A stretch of 64,000 bases of DNA from Polynucleobacter sp. Tro8-14-1 (GTDB lineage Bacteria; Pseudomonadota; Gammaproteobacteria; Burkholderiales; Burkholderiaceae), in contig NZ_JACVPX010000005.1 of the NCBI RefSeq assembly GCF_018881655.1, forward strand, positions 62,001 through 126,000. The letters run 5' to 3'. The notes under the pieces were generated by a model that did no database searches, had not been told where the DNA came from, and saw only the letters and a list, made by a program, of their open reading frames with translations. The translations under genes were made by a program, and so were the position numbers. Shown one piece after another: positions 1 through 9,187 of this stretch. The number at the start of each line of letters is the position of its first letter. Within the stretch, counting starts at the first letter, position 1.

Positions 1-627
1 ATTACGGATACCGGACTTCGAGTGGGTTATTGGCGCTCAGTCAGTAATGCGTTAAATGCTTTTGCAATTGAGAGTTTTGTAGATGAGGCCGCTAAAGCCG
101 CTGGCAAAGATCCTGTTGCGTATCGGATGGCATCTTTAGGCAAGCACCCACGAGCAAAGGCTGTTCTTGAGTTGGCAGTGAAAAAGTCTGGATACATTCC
201 TGGTAGTAAGCGTTTTGGTGTTGCACAGATGGAGTGTTATGACACCTATTCTGCTTGCATACTTGAATTAGATTCTGCGGCTAAAGAGACCAAGGTTAAG
301 AAAATTACGTTTGTTTCTGATTGCGGAATTACAGTGCATCCTGATCAAGCAAGGGCACAGCTCACTGGTGGCGTGATCTACGGCTTGAGCGCAGCCTTGA
401 GCAATGAAATCACGATTGAGAATGGCCGGGTTCAGCAGAACAACTTCAATAACTACCCTAGCTTGAGACAAAATCAAGTGCCAGTAGTTGAGGTGCATTT
501 GGTGCCAAGTCAGGAGAAGCCGGGTGGTTTGGGTGAGGTTGGAGTGCCTTTAGTGGCCCCAGCTCTAGTAAATGCAATCGCCGCAGCAACTGGCAAGCGG
601 ATTCGGGAGTTGCCAATCAAGGCATAG
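1..627 (+). CDS. Xanthine dehydrogenase-family molybdopterin-binding subunit (IorB-like), C-terminal part
   Basis: The reading frame is open from base 1, so the gene starts before the window and only about 208 C-terminal residues are seen. The segments GYWRSVSNALNAFAIESF and GLGEVGVPLVAPALVNAI match the C-terminal molybdopterin domain of isoquinoline 1-oxidoreductase beta-type subunits; the Glu of GLGE is the expected catalytic glutamate of the family. Such enzymes hydroxylate aldehydes or N-heterocycles with a partner [2Fe-2S] subunit, which would lie outside the window. The substrate cannot be told from this fragment. The gene is followed at once by a strong terminator, so it ends its own transcript. 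Confidence 0.85.
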   Translation: MTDTGLRVGYWRSVSNALNAFAIESFVDEAAKAAGKDPVAYRMASLGKHPRAKAVLELAVKKSGYIPGSKRFGVAQMECYDTYSACILELDSAAKETKVKKITFVSDCGITVHPDQARAQLTGGVIYGLSAALSNEITIENGRVQQNNFNNYPSLRQNQVPVVEVHLVPSQEKPGGLGEVGVPLVAPALVNAIAAATGKRIRELPIKA

Positions 628-648
628 TATCTGTAATGGGGTTTAACC

Positions 649-683
649 AATAAAGCGCGCCTAGAAGGTGCGCTTTATTTTTG
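649..683 (+). terminator. Rho-independent terminator after the molybdopterin oxidoreductase gene
   Basis: A 13-bp stem (649-661 with 667-679, one G-U pair) around a 5-base loop is followed by a T run. It lies 22 bases after the stop codon and 25 bases before argJ, so it separates the two transcripts. Confidence 0.85.
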
Positions 684-707
684 AGCCTCATCTACAATTA
701 TCAGACT

Positions 708-1943
708 ATGACTGTTAACTTACCCCTCCCCCAAAAAGCCGAACTAAAGCCTATTAAAGGTTTTGAGATGGGCATCGCCGAAGCTGGTATTAAGAAGGCA
801 AATCGTAAAGATTTATTGGTAATGACTTTAGCGCCTGGTTCCCAGGTTGCTGGCGTTTTTACTCTAAATCGTTTTTGCGCTGCTCCAGTACAAGTTTGTC
901 GCGAGCATTTGGCACAAGAGGGTCGAAATGGTGAAATTCGAGCTCTGGTGGTGAATACCGGCAATGCTAATGCTGGGACTGGTGCATCTGGCATGAAGCA
1001 TGCCTTAGAAACCTGCGCAGCTTTGGCTAAGGATCTGAAGATTCATCCAGAGCAGATTCTGCCTTTTTCAACCGGCGTGATTCTTGAGCCGCTCCCGATT
1101 GAGAAAATTATTAGCGCTTTGCCAAGGGCGGTGGCAAACCTTAGCGATGACAATTGGTTTGATGCGGCTGAAGCCATTATGACCACGGATACTCAGCCTA
1201 AAGCCACTTCAGCAACTCTACAAACACCTGCAGGAATGGTGACTATTACTGGTATCTGTAAGGGCGCTGGCATGATTCACCCCAATATGGCAACCATGCT
1301 GGGATTTATTGCTACTGATGCTGGATTTGCACCTGGCCTATTGAGTGGTCTTACTCGTGAGATAGCGGATCTTTCATTTAATGCGATCACTATTGATGGT
1401 GATACATCCACTAATGACTCTTTCATCATTATGGCGACGGGTCAGTCATCAGTGCAAATTCAATCGGCGAACGATCCTAGTTATGTGATCCTACGAGATG
1501 CATTAATTGCACTAGCTAGAAAGCTGGCGCAAATGATTGTGCGCGATGGCGAAGGGGCAACCAAATTTATGACGATCGAAGTGCTTGGTGGAAAGACTTC
1601 TGAGGAGTGCCGCTTGGTTGCTAAGGCAGTTGCCCATTCCCCTTTAGTAAAAACTGCTTTCTTCGCTAGCGACCCTAATTTAGGCCGCATCCTGGCAGCG
1701 ATTGGCTATGCGGGTATCGCTGATTTAGATGTGAATCGCGTACAAATGTGGCTAGGAGATGTTTGGGTTGCTAAAAATGGTGGACGCAACCCTGACTATC
1801 TCGAGGCTGATGGTCAGAGGGTCATGCAGGCTCCAGAAATTACCGTCAAGATTGACTTGGGTCGCGGCAACGCTACACAAACTATGTGGACTTGTGACTT
1901 GTCGCATGACTATGTATCTATTAATGCAGATTACCGCTCATAA
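708..1943 (+). CDS. argJ: Bifunctional glutamate N-acetyltransferase / ornithine acetyltransferase ArgJ
   Basis: ArgJ transfers the acetyl group from N-acetylornithine to glutamate, which makes the arginine pathway cyclic; bifunctional members also use acetyl-CoA. The 411-residue length fits the family. The motif [14 protein letters not shown] (residues 185-198) holds the autoproteolysis site between Ala195 and Thr196; Thr196 becomes the N-terminal nucleophile of the beta chain. The ATG at 708 is preferred to an in-frame TTG at 681 because the latter lies in the T tail of the upstream terminator. The gene is followed after 15 bases by the ATPase gene and then mutT, suggesting one operon. Confidence 0.96.
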   Translation: MTVNLPLPQKAELKPIKGFEMGIAEAGIKKANRKDLLVMTLAPGSQVAGVFTLNRFCAAPVQVCREHLAQEGRNGEIRALVVNTGNANAGTGASGMKHALETCAALAKDLKIHPEQILPFSTGVILEPLPIEKIISALPRAVANLSDDNWFDAAEAIMTTDTQPKATSATLQTPAGMVTITGICKGAGMIHPNMATMLGFIATDAGFAPGLLSGLTREIADLSFNAITIDGDTSTNDSFIIMATGQSSVQIQSANDPSYVILRDALIALARKLAQMIVRDGEGATKFMTIEVLGGKTSEECRLVAKAVAHSPLVKTAFFASDPNLGRILAAIGYAGIADLDVNRVQMWLGDVWVAKNGGRNPDYLEADGQRVMQAPEITVKIDLGRGNATQTMWTCDLSHDYVSINADYRS

Positions 1944-1958
1944 AAGACTATCCGAAAT

Positions 1959-2816
1959 ATGAATGAAAAATTAGACCGTCTTTTAGACCATCTTGACACT
2001 TTTTTACCGAAGTCCTTGAATGAGGAGCAGTGGAAATCTTCTACTGCATATAGATGGCGTCGACGCGATAGCATCTTTGGCAGCATTGGGTTTTTGCAGC
2101 CCGTAAAGCATGTTGCTGATATTACTTTTGAGGATTTGCAGAATATTGATCGGCAGCGTGACGCCATCCGCGATAACACCAAAAACTTTATTCAGAAAAA
2201 GCCAGCTAATAATATTTTGTTGACTGGCGCCAGGGGAACTGGAAAGTCCTCATTGATCAAAGCGAGCTTGCATGAGTTTGCCAGCCAAGGCTTGCGGCTA
2301 GTTGAGGTTGAGAAAGAGCATTTGGCTGATTTAGCAGACATTACCGAGCTTTTGGCTGAGCGTCCAGAGCGCTTCATTATTTTTTGCGATGACCTCTCCT
2401 TTGAGGAAGGTGAATCCGGCTATAAGGCCATGAAATCAGCCTTAGATGGCTCTGTTTCTGCGCAAGTCGACAATATTTTGATTTACGCCACTTCTAATCG
2501 CCGTCATTTATTGCCAGAGTATATGAAGGATAACGAGACATACGTTCATAACGACGATGGTGAAATTCACCCTGGTGAAGTGGTTGAAGAAAAGATTTCT
2601 TTATCAGAGCGCTTTGGTCTTTGGTTGTCTTTTTACCCGCCAAAACAAGATGAGTATTTGGCGATCGTGGCGCATTGGTTGCAGCATTTTGGTTTAAGTG
2701 CTGCGCAAATTGAAGCGGCGCGTTCAGAAGCTTTGGTCTGGGCATTGGAGCGTGGCTCACGCTCAGGTCGCGTTGCTTGGCAATTCGCTAAGCATTGGGC
2801 TGGTTCAAAAGCTTAA
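1959..2816 (+). CDS. AAA-type ATP-binding protein of the DUF815 family
   Basis: The 285-residue protein carries a Walker A motif GARGTGKS (residues 90-97), a Walker B-like IIFCDD (140-145) and a sensor-like stretch LIYATSNRRHLLP. This arrangement matches the DUF815 family, which is related to the AAA+ fold of DnaA and DnaC-type loaders. Its cellular role is not established. It sits between argJ and mutT, 10 bases before the latter, an order I recall from other Burkholderiales, so it is probably cotranscribed with them. No transmembrane segment is visible, so it should be cytoplasmic. Confidence 0.88.
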   Translation: MNEKLDRLLDHLDTFLPKSLNEEQWKSSTAYRWRRRDSIFGSIGFLQPVKHVADITFEDLQNIDRQRDAIRDNTKNFIQKKPANNILLTGARGTGKSSLIKASLHEFASQGLRLVEVEKEHLADLADITELLAERPERFIIFCDDLSFEEGESGYKAMKSALDGSVSAQVDNILIYATSNRRHLLPEYMKDNETYVHNDDGEIHPGEVVEEKISLSERFGLWLSFYPPKQDEYLAIVAHWLQHFGLSAAQIEAARSEALVWALERGSRSGRVAWQFAKHWAGSKA

Positions 2817-2826
2817 GATCTTTTTG

Positions 2827-3243
2827 ATGAGTGAAATCAAGCGCCCAGTTACTGAAGTGGCAGCAGGAATCTTGCTGGATTCTGATGGCCGCTATCTTTT
2901 AGGGCAGAGACCTGAAGGCAAACCCTACGCTGGTTATTGGGAAGTTCCAGGCGGAAAAATCGAAAAAGGGGAAACGGTTTTCGAGGCGCTGAAGCGTGAA
3001 CTTCAAGAGGAGCTCGGCATTGATATTCAATCAAGTGAAGAACTTACTATTCTGGAGCATGATTACCCGCATGCCTATGTTCGCTTACATGTGAGCATTA
3101 TTCGCGATTGGAGAGGGGTTCCCAAAGGTTGTGAGAATCAAGCCTTATCGTGGGAGTTGCTTGCTGCCGAAAAGCCCAGTGTTGAACCCTTGTTGCCGGC
3201 CGCCTGGCCCATGCTAGAAAGGCTAAGAGCCCTTTTGACTTAA
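2827..3243 (+). CDS. mutT: MutT-type NUDIX hydrolase (8-oxo-dGTP diphosphatase)
   Basis: A complete Nudix box (residues 43-65, with the pattern G-x5-E-x7-RE-x2-EE-x-G) follows an N-terminal region typical of MutT (EVAAGILLDSDGRYLLGQRP). MutT clears 8-oxo-dGTP from the nucleotide pool and so prevents A:T to C:G transversions. At 138 residues it is the plain MutT form, without the C-terminal thiamine-phosphate-synthase domain that some proteobacterial homologues carry. The ATG at 2827 is chosen because the Nudix homology starts a few residues later. The gene converges with zapD; the two stop codons share the bases TTAA around 3240-3243. Confidence 0.92.
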   Translation: MSEIKRPVTEVAAGILLDSDGRYLLGQRPEGKPYAGYWEVPGGKIEKGETVFEALKRELQEELGIDIQSSEELTILEHDYPHAYVRLHVSIIRDWRGVPKGCENQALSWELLAAEKPSVEPLLPAAWPMLERLRALLT

Positions 3244-3992
3244 AACTGGCAGAGGGTGAGTTTGAATGGCACGTCAGCACTTACCAACTGTGCTTTTTTA
3301 TCGCGTTCGGACTTTAAGAAGCGAACTGAGAGTAAATATTTATTTGCGCTAATTTCAGAAAACAAAGCATCATCTTCTACGGCAATACGCATTAACTGAT
3401 ACACCTTGCCAGATGGAGCTTGCTGAAAAGATCCATTGTGCGCAACCACATCTTTAGCCTCGCCTGATTGACGTAACAGTCGTAAAAATAATTGGCATGC
3501 CTCATGCCATGGCAAGAGCGGCCCAACATATTTTTCAAGCAACTCACGTCGCTCAGATGATGGACTATTTTTCCAGGCATGATAGCTAGGCAAATCAATT
3601 GGACTGGTACCGCCTGGAATATTTAATCTGGTGCGAATCGCATTTAACCATTCACTTTCAGTAATCACAGAGTTGGGTCTGCCGGTTGATTGATTAATAC
3701 TGCTAGCCACGGAATCAATTTCTGAAAGAGTTTGTGTCAGCGCCTCTTGATCAACCTTTTGTGACGACTTCAATCCATTAAGCGCATATTTTTGACGCTC
3801 AAATTCTTTGAGTAGTAAAGACTTGATGTCACCGCGTGCACCGATGTCACCAAGATCAAATAAAACAGAGATGGCATTGTGGTGCAATTCTGGGTCATCA
3901 GAGCGGACAAAGTGGTTGAAGCGGGCGAACAAATACTCCAGTCGAAGCATGCTTCGAACTAATTCGTTAAAGGGGTATTCGTAGACAATCAC
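3240..3992 (-). CDS. zapD: Cell division protein ZapD
   Basis: The N-terminus MIVYEYPFNELVRSMLRLEY and the helical, charged make-up over 250 residues match ZapD (DUF1342), a cytosolic protein that bundles FtsZ filaments at the division ring. Length and start agree with the family. It is the last gene of the minus-strand cluster pilB-pilC-pilD-coaE-zapD, 11 bases after coaE, a conserved order in betaproteobacteria. No promoter of its own is evident, so it is likely transcribed from upstream in the cluster. Confidence 0.94.
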   Translation of the reverse strand: MIVYEYPFNELVRSMLRLEYLFARFNHFVRSDDPELHHNAISVLFDLGDIGARGDIKSLLLKEFERQKYALNGLKSSQKVDQEALTQTLSEIDSVASSINQSTGRPNSVITESEWLNAIRTRLNIPGGTSPIDLPSYHAWKNSPSSERRELLEKYVGPLLPWHEACQLFLRLLRQSGEAKDVVAHNGSFQQAPSGKVYQLMRIAVEDDALFSEISANKYLLSVRFLKSERDKKAQLVSADVPFKLTLCQF

Positions 3993-4003
3993 AAGCCCAT
4001 ATT

Positions 4004-4690
4004 CTATGACGAACTGGTTCGATCTTTCTGAATCTGTAAGATTTTTTCGTTCAACTTTAAAACTTCAGTTTTTAAGTTCTCAAGAGGGCCCTGATTCTCA
4101 ATGACCATATCCGCCCTGGTAATACGCTCTTCTCTGCTGGCTTGAGCCTTCAGAATTCTCTCTACCTCGTTTTGGGGTAATTTGCTGCGCTGCATCACAC
4201 GTTCAATTTGAGTTTCTTCTAGACAGTCCACTACTACGAGGTAATCCAAAAGGGATGCCCAATTGCCAGATTCAATCAACAGGGGCACTACAAAAACAAG
4301 GTAAGGCGCCTTATCTTCTATGAGCTGTTTGGCTTGCCGAATGGTTTCTTCCCGTATAAGGGGGTGGGTGATTGCTTCCAGAGACTTTCTAGCTTCGGGA
4401 TTGGCAAAGACCAATGTACGCATCTTGACTCTATCTAGCGCTCCGCTTGAATCAACAAACTCAGAACCAAATTGCTTTTGAATGCAGGGGATAGCCACTC
4501 CATTTGGGGCGGTGATCTGATGGGCGATGAGATCGGTGTCGACAATGCCTGCGCCCAGTTGAGCGAGCTGATCGCTCACAGCGGTCTTTCCTGAGCCAAT
4601 GCCACCAGTAAGACCTACAAAGGGTACATGCCCTTTGAGGATGCCTAGACCAGCTTGCTCAGAAGGAGGGTTTGTAGGGTTTGTGGCCAT
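4004..4690 (-). CDS. coaE: Dephospho-CoA kinase CoaE
   Basis: CoaE phosphorylates dephospho-CoA in the last step of coenzyme A synthesis. The P-loop GGIGSGKT lies at residues 29-36 and DTDLIAHQ follows as the family's substrate-binding stretch. The protein (228 residues) has about 20 extra residues before the usual first strand; no nearer ATG, GTG or TTG is in frame, so this start forces a 46-base overlap with the end of pilD. The overlap implies translational coupling to pilD. Confidence 0.94.
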   Translation of the reverse strand: MATNPTNPPSEQAGLGILKGHVPFVGLTGGIGSGKTAVSDQLAQLGAGIVDTDLIAHQITAPNGVAIPCIQKQFGSEFVDSSGALDRVKMRTLVFANPEARKSLEAITHPLIREETIRQAKQLIEDKAPYLVFVVPLLIESGNWASLLDYLVVVDCLEETQIERVMQRSKLPQNEVERILKAQASREERITRADMVIENQGPLENLKTEVLKLNEKILQIQKDRTSSS

Positions 4691-5145
4691 AACAACTCAA
4701 TAATGCCAGCAATAGCTAGAAAAGGGCCAAACGGAAAAGCTGAGCGATGACTTTGTTTGTTCCACTGCAGCCAGATAATGCCGCCAATCAGTCCAGTCAG
4801 GGATGCCATTAGCAAAATACTGGGTAATGCAAACCAGCCAAGCCAAGCACCCAAGGCTGCCAATAGTTTGGCATCACCCATTCCAATCCCATCTTGCTTT
4901 TTGACCGTCCGATAAAGAAGGTTGAGGAGCCAAAGACAGGAGTAGCCTAGGATCGCTCCAATAATTGCGTCTTGAGAAGAAATAAAGCGTTGATTTGAAA
5001 GGCTATTAAATAAGAGGCCCAGCAAGATGAGCGGTAAGGTGATGACATCAGGCAAACGAAAGGTGCGCAAATCGTAATACGCTAAGTACACCAAGATCGC
5101 TATCAGGGATATTCGGATCCAGTCGAGCAAAACAAAATTACCCAT
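4645..5145 (-). CDS. pilD: Short type 4 prepilin peptidase (A24 family), PilD-like
   Basis: The protein cleaves the leader of type IV prepilins at the inner membrane. The two catalytic aspartates of the A24 family are visible: Asp25 in YYDLRTFRLPD and Asp91 in GIGMGDAK. It has about six hydrophobic segments. With only 166 residues it lacks the N-terminal methyltransferase domain and the cysteine tetrad of full PilD (about 280-290 residues), so it may cleave without N-methylating the pilin. Its first base overlaps the last base of pilC, and it overlaps coaE by 46 bases. Confidence 0.88.
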   Translation of the reverse strand: MGNFVLLDWIRISLIAILVYLAYYDLRTFRLPDVITLPLILLGLLFNSLSNQRFISSQDAIIGAILGYSCLWLLNLLYRTVKKQDGIGMGDAKLLAALGAWLGWFALPSILLMASLTGLIGGIIWLQWNKQSHRSAFPFGPFLAIAGIIELLWPQTLQTLLLSKLV

Positions 5146-6191
5146 TAAACAATCTGTCCTAGGTTAAAGATGGGGAGATATAAGATTATGACCAGACTTC
5201 CAATAATGAGTCCAACGATAATGATTAACAGGGGCTCCAAGCTTTGGCTTAGGGTATTTAAGCGATTGCTTAATTGAGAGCCCAATATCGATGCGCGCTT
5301 TTGCAGCATTTCAGCGAGCGCACCACTTTCAGATCCTATTCGTAAGAGCTGCAATGTTTCCTGATCAAATAGTAGGTGCTTGGGATCTGCTTTTGTTATG
5401 GCATCTCCGAGTGACCAGCCGCGAGTGAGGTGTTTGAATATATCAGCGCTGAAATCATGGCTGAGCCAGTGGTTGGATGATTGTGCGGTAACCCTCAATG
5501 CATCTGGAAGGGGTAATCCAGACTTTAGGAGATGACCTAATGTCCGACACCAGTAAGTAAGCGTTGCCAATCTGAGAAGCTGGCCAATCATGGGTATAGA
5601 GAAGCTCAGTCGATCGCAATATTTTTGAATTTTGGGGATCCTAGACCAAGCAAGGCTAAAGAGCGCAGCAAAGCCAATGAGGGCTATCACTATTTCAAGG
5701 TAGAACGCTTCAAACCATGAGGATGCCTGAATTAACACTTTAGTCGGGGCTGGCAACTCGGCTTGAAAATGAGCAAAAACATCCTTAAAGACTGGCACGA
5801 CCCAAATCATCATCACTATCACTAGAAGGCAAGAGCTAGTAAGAGTGATGGCTGGATAACTCATTGCCTGTTGAATTTTTCGACGCAATTCAATTTGAGC
5901 TTCAAGTTGCTGGCAGATGGTTTTTAGCGCCAGATGAAAGTCACCAGTACGCTCACTGACGCGTATGAGATTAATAAATTCCATAGAAAATAGATTTTCT
6001 TGAGCGCGCAAGCATTGAGAAAAACTTTCACCCTTTTTGAGCTGGGTGTGAATGCTAGTCACCCAAGGAATCCAGGCCTTTGGGGCGGTTGAATAAATAA
6101 GTTCAATCGCATTGAGGAGTGCTAGGCCTGCCTCTAGCAATGTTACAAGTTGCTCGGCAAAATGAAGTTGATTCTGCTTACTTAATGCCAT
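5145..6191 (-). CDS. pilC: Type IV pilus / type II secretion inner-membrane platform protein PilC
   Basis: The 348-residue protein has two T2SSF domains (roughly residues 8-130 and 210-335) and three strongly hydrophobic helices near residues 110-135, 160-180 and 315-340, as in PilC/GspF, which couples the assembly ATPase to pilin extrusion. It starts directly at the first T2SSF domain and lacks about 50 N-terminal residues found in Pseudomonas-type PilC. It overlaps pilB by 10 bases and pilD by one base, so the three are translationally coupled. Confidence 0.9.
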   Translation of the reverse strand: MALSKQNQLHFAEQLVTLLEAGLALLNAIELIYSTAPKAWIPWVTSIHTQLKKGESFSQCLRAQENLFSMEFINLIRVSERTGDFHLALKTICQQLEAQIELRRKIQQAMSYPAITLTSSCLLVIVMMIWVVPVFKDVFAHFQAELPAPTKVLIQASSWFEAFYLEIVIALIGFAALFSLAWSRIPKIQKYCDRLSFSIPMIGQLLRLATLTYWCRTLGHLLKSGLPLPDALRVTAQSSNHWLSHDFSADIFKHLTRGWSLGDAITKADPKHLLFDQETLQLLRIGSESGALAEMLQKRASILGSQLSNRLNTLSQSLEPLLIIIVGLIIGSLVIILYLPIFNLGQIV

Positions 6192-7261
6192 GTGCCCACT
6201 TCTGCATCTAGGACTGCTTGATTAATAAGGCCTGATTGCATATGAATTAATCCGGCATCTCGCATGCTGAGGTATGAAGTAGACGAGTTAAACAAATGGG
6301 TTTTGCTTAGTACTTCATGAACCCCAATACGCCCAAGGTAGCCACTGCCTTTGCAGAATGAACATGGCACGTTATTTTTGATCTTAAATCCAAGACATTG
6401 TGCGCAAGTTTTGCGCACGAGACGCTGTGAGCTGACGCTTAAGAGACAGGACTCCAGAGATTGTTGATCTACTCCTAGATGGCCAAGTCTAGGAACTGCC
6501 CCACAAGCATTGCGGGTATGCAAGGTGCTGAGAACGAGATGTCCAGTTTGTGCCGCCTGAATAGCAAGCTGAGCTGTAGCGGCATCTCGGATTTCTCCAA
6601 TCATGATGACATCCGGATCTTGTCGAAGAAGGGCGCGAATGATCGTTGGAAAATCCAACCCTGCCCGCGGGTGATAGGCCACTTGGTTGACTCCAGCAAG
6701 ACGAATTTCAATGGGATCTTCTATTGAGCAAAGATTGCGATGATTTTGATTGAGCTGACGCAGGCAGCTATAGAGCGTTCGAGTCTTGCCGCTCCCAGTC
6801 GGCCCAGTCACTAAAATCAGCCCGTTGGATTGAGCAAGGGCTTGATGGAATATCTCGAGTTGTTCCGAGAGCAGCCCAATATCTTGAAGATCAAGCTCTT
6901 CTATACAACTGGGCAGTATGCGAACAACCGCCTTTTCCCCATGAAGAGTTGGCAAGATTGAAACCCGGCAATCAATATTGGGCTTGGAAAAGTTATGGCC
7001 AATGCCAAGCCGTCCATCTTGCGGCAGGCGTTTTTCTGCAATATCTAAGCGCGCCAGAACTTTGATGCGTGTGATGAGGCGATCGTGAAATTCAATCGGG
7101 TAATGCGACTGTATTTGTAGCAGGCCATCTACCCGAATACGAATGAGTGTGGATTGGGCCCCAGCCTCTATATGAATATCACTCGCTCTAGCATCTAGGG
7201 CATATGTAGCGATTTCATACCAAGTGCGAATGATCAGTGAGTCATCAGTGGTAATGCTCAA
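6182..7261 (-). CDS. pilB: PilB/GspE-type assembly ATPase, compact form
   Basis: This is a secretion ATPase that powers pilus extension or DNA-uptake pseudopilus assembly. Visible motifs are Walker A GPTGSGKT (153-160), the Asp box CSIEDPIEI, Walker B DVIMIGEIRD (217-226), the His box HLVLSTLHT (241-249) and a zinc-binding pair C286-x2-C289 / C300-x2-C303, which marks the PilB/GspE branch rather than PilT. At 359 residues it lacks the roughly 170-200-residue N-terminal MshEN/GspE_N domain of standard PilB. Its ATG overlaps the stop of the upstream transporter gene by four bases. Confidence 0.9.
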   Translation of the reverse strand: MSITTDDSLIIRTWYEIATYALDARASDIHIEAGAQSTLIRIRVDGLLQIQSHYPIEFHDRLITRIKVLARLDIAEKRLPQDGRLGIGHNFSKPNIDCRVSILPTLHGEKAVVRILPSCIEELDLQDIGLLSEQLEIFHQALAQSNGLILVTGPTGSGKTRTLYSCLRQLNQNHRNLCSIEDPIEIRLAGVNQVAYHPRAGLDFPTIIRALLRQDPDVIMIGEIRDAATAQLAIQAAQTGHLVLSTLHTRNACGAVPRLGHLGVDQQSLESCLLSVSSQRLVRKTCAQCLGFKIKNNVPCSFCKGSGYLGRIGVHEVLSKTHLFNSSTSYLSMRDAGLIHMQSGLINQAVLDAEVGTWH

Positions 7262-8550
7262 TCTTGTTCTGGAGTCCGAATGGCGGGACGATAAAGCTTC
7301 ACTGTTTTAACACCATGCTCGTCAAATTGAACAATTTCCATAACGATGCCAGCAATGCGAATGCTGACATCATGATCGGGGATGGCCTCGAGTTTTTCGA
7401 GAATGAGTCCATTTAAGGTGCGTGGACCATTTAAAGGGAGACTAAGGTTGAGTAAGCGATTCAGATCTCGTAGTGAGGCTCCACCTGTTGCTAGATAGGT
7501 TCCGTTCGGGAGCCAATGAGGATCAGTTGAGAGGTTGGAGAAAGAGGTTGTAAATTCACCAATGAGCTCTTCCACGATATCTTCAAAAGTCACTAGCCCT
7601 AGAACTTCACCATATTCATTTACAACCAAACTTAAGCGTTGTTGGTTATCTTGGAAAAATTGCATTTGCTGCAATACGGGGGTACTGCTTGGAATGAAAT
7701 AGGGCTCATTCAATAGCACCTTAAAGTCTTCATGCTTAAGGTCGGTATCACCCAGCAAAGACAAGGCCTTTTTGACAGAAAGGATTCCGACAATACGCTC
7801 AGAGTCACCATCGCAAACGGGTAATTTATTGTGATAGCAAGTCTCCAATTGTTGGACCACTTCATCAATAGGTCTTGAGAGGTCCAAAATCTCAATCTTG
7901 GACCTGGGTGTCATCACATCATCAACGGTAATGTTTTCCAAGTTGAACAGGTTGAGCAGGATGTTGCGATGATGATTGGAGACAAAACGATTTGACTCCA
8001 AAACAAGGCTGCGTAACTCTTCTTTACTCATAGCCCTGCTATCAGAAGAGGATTGCAGGCCAGATACCTTCATAAGACCAGAAACAAAGTTATTGATAAA
8101 CCAAAGCAGCGGTTTCAATACAAATGTGAGGGGCAAAATAAACCAGCCAACATTGGAGGCAATCTTTTCTGGAAAAGCGGCACCAATGACCTTCGGGGTA
8201 ATCTCGCTAAAAATAATGATGAGTAGGGCGACAACTAAAGTAGCAATTGAGAGTACGAGACCGCTATCACCAAAAATATGCAGAGCAATCCCCGTAACCA
8301 GGATGGGAAGAACGGTATTGATCAGGTTGTTCGAAATCAGTAGCACTGACAACAAGGAGTCAATGCGCTTTAGGAGTCTCTCAGCTAGCGCTGCACCGGC
8401 ATTGCCACCATTGGCCATTGCACGTAGACGGTGACGATTGGAGGACAGCATGCTGGTTTCTGCCATCGAGAAAAAACCAGAGAGTGCAAGTAAAAATAGG
8501 ACTAGAGTAACTTGGCTGTAAAGCGGCCAATCGTCAAAAAAGGTGTCCAT
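7258..8550 (-). CDS. CNNM/CorC-HlyC family transporter (DUF21, two CBS domains)
   Basis: The order is: a DUF21/CNNM membrane domain with about four helices (residues 10-170), a CBS pair (about 200-325, including DDVMTPRSKIEIL), and a C-terminal CorC_HlyC domain (about 340-420). Members are linked to Mg2+ or Co2+ efflux and magnesium homeostasis. The ATG at 8550 (430 residues) is preferred over an in-frame TTG at 8583 because the first hydrophobic helix follows directly. The gene overlaps pilB by 4 bases, so the pilus genes appear to be coexpressed with it; whether this has a functional meaning is unclear. Confidence 0.88.
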   Translation of the reverse strand: MDTFFDDWPLYSQVTLVLFLLALSGFFSMAETSMLSSNRHRLRAMANGGNAGAALAERLLKRIDSLLSVLLISNNLINTVLPILVTGIALHIFGDSGLVLSIATLVVALLIIIFSEITPKVIGAAFPEKIASNVGWFILPLTFVLKPLLWFINNFVSGLMKVSGLQSSSDSRAMSKEELRSLVLESNRFVSNHHRNILLNLFNLENITVDDVMTPRSKIEILDLSRPIDEVVQQLETCYHNKLPVCDGDSERIVGILSVKKALSLLGDTDLKHEDFKVLLNEPYFIPSSTPVLQQMQFFQDNQQRLSLVVNEYGEVLGLVTFEDIVEELIGEFTTSFSNLSTDPHWLPNGTYLATGGASLRDLNRLLNLSLPLNGPRTLNGLILEKLEAIPDHDVSIRIAGIVMEIVQFDEHGVKTVKLYRPAIRTPEQD

Positions 8551-8668
8551 GAGGTCTGCCTGAAAAAAGTAAGGATGAGTCAATATAGCAAAGTGGCATT
8601 TCTCAAGCTATAGCCATGGAATAAAGGTCTGTCATCCCTCTTGTTTATTTATGTGAGAATCACTTGAT

Positions 8669-9181
8669 ATGGCTTCCATACCAACCCCTTTGAGCTCAAA
8701 TGGCGCTAACTACTGTGTTATTGCAGCACCTTTCGGGTGTCTGGGCATTTCGACGGAAATGGCGGAGGGTAGCCTGATGCTTTCTAGAATGGATTATTTG
8801 CCAGCCAACACGGTTTTAATCGCTCCACAGAATCAACTGGCTAAAGAGGTTGCGCGGCAGTGTAAGGCTTACTTTCAGGACCCTCATTGGCAATTTGACT
8901 TACCCACAAAACCTGCGGGTACTGAGCATCAAAGAAAAGTGTGGGCTAGCATTCAAGATATACCTGCTGGTAAAACAAGAACCTATGGTGATGTAGCTAA
9001 AAAGATCAAGAGTGGGGCGCGTGCAGTAGGTACAGCGTGCGGTGCTAATCCCTACCCTCTAATAGCGCCTTGCCATCGAGTGGTGTCTGCTCAAGGTATT
9101 GGTGGCTTTATGAAAGAAAACTCCCCAGGCCTGTATCGCCAAATCAAGCTTTGGCTTTTAAGGCATGAAGGTGCTTTGTAG
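8669..9181 (+). CDS. ogt: Methylated-DNA--protein-cysteine methyltransferase (Ogt)
   Basis: The protein removes O6-alkyl groups from guanine in a suicide reaction. The acceptor motif PCHRVV is at residues 134-139 (Cys135), preceded by the helix-turn-helix stretch IPAGKTRTYGDVAKKI with its DNA-binding arginine region. The 170-residue length fits Ogt without the Ada N-terminal regulatory domain. It stands alone on the plus strand, divergent from the CNNM gene and convergent with the squalene/phytoene synthase gene 6 bases further on. Confidence 0.94.
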   Translation: MASIPTPLSSNGANYCVIAAPFGCLGISTEMAEGSLMLSRMDYLPANTVLIAPQNQLAKEVARQCKAYFQDPHWQFDLPTKPAGTEHQRKVWASIQDIPAGKTRTYGDVAKKIKSGARAVGTACGANPYPLIAPCHRVVSAQGIGGFMKENSPGLYRQIKLWLLRHEGAL

Positions 9182-9187
9182 GTTTGC

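Noticed and set aside
681..707. Longer argJ start at TTG 681
   Set aside because: The codon lies in the T tail of the upstream terminator; the ATG at 708 fits the family.
6479..6727. 82-codon plus-strand frame inside pilB
   Set aside because: It is a shadow of the pilB coding sequence with no independent support.
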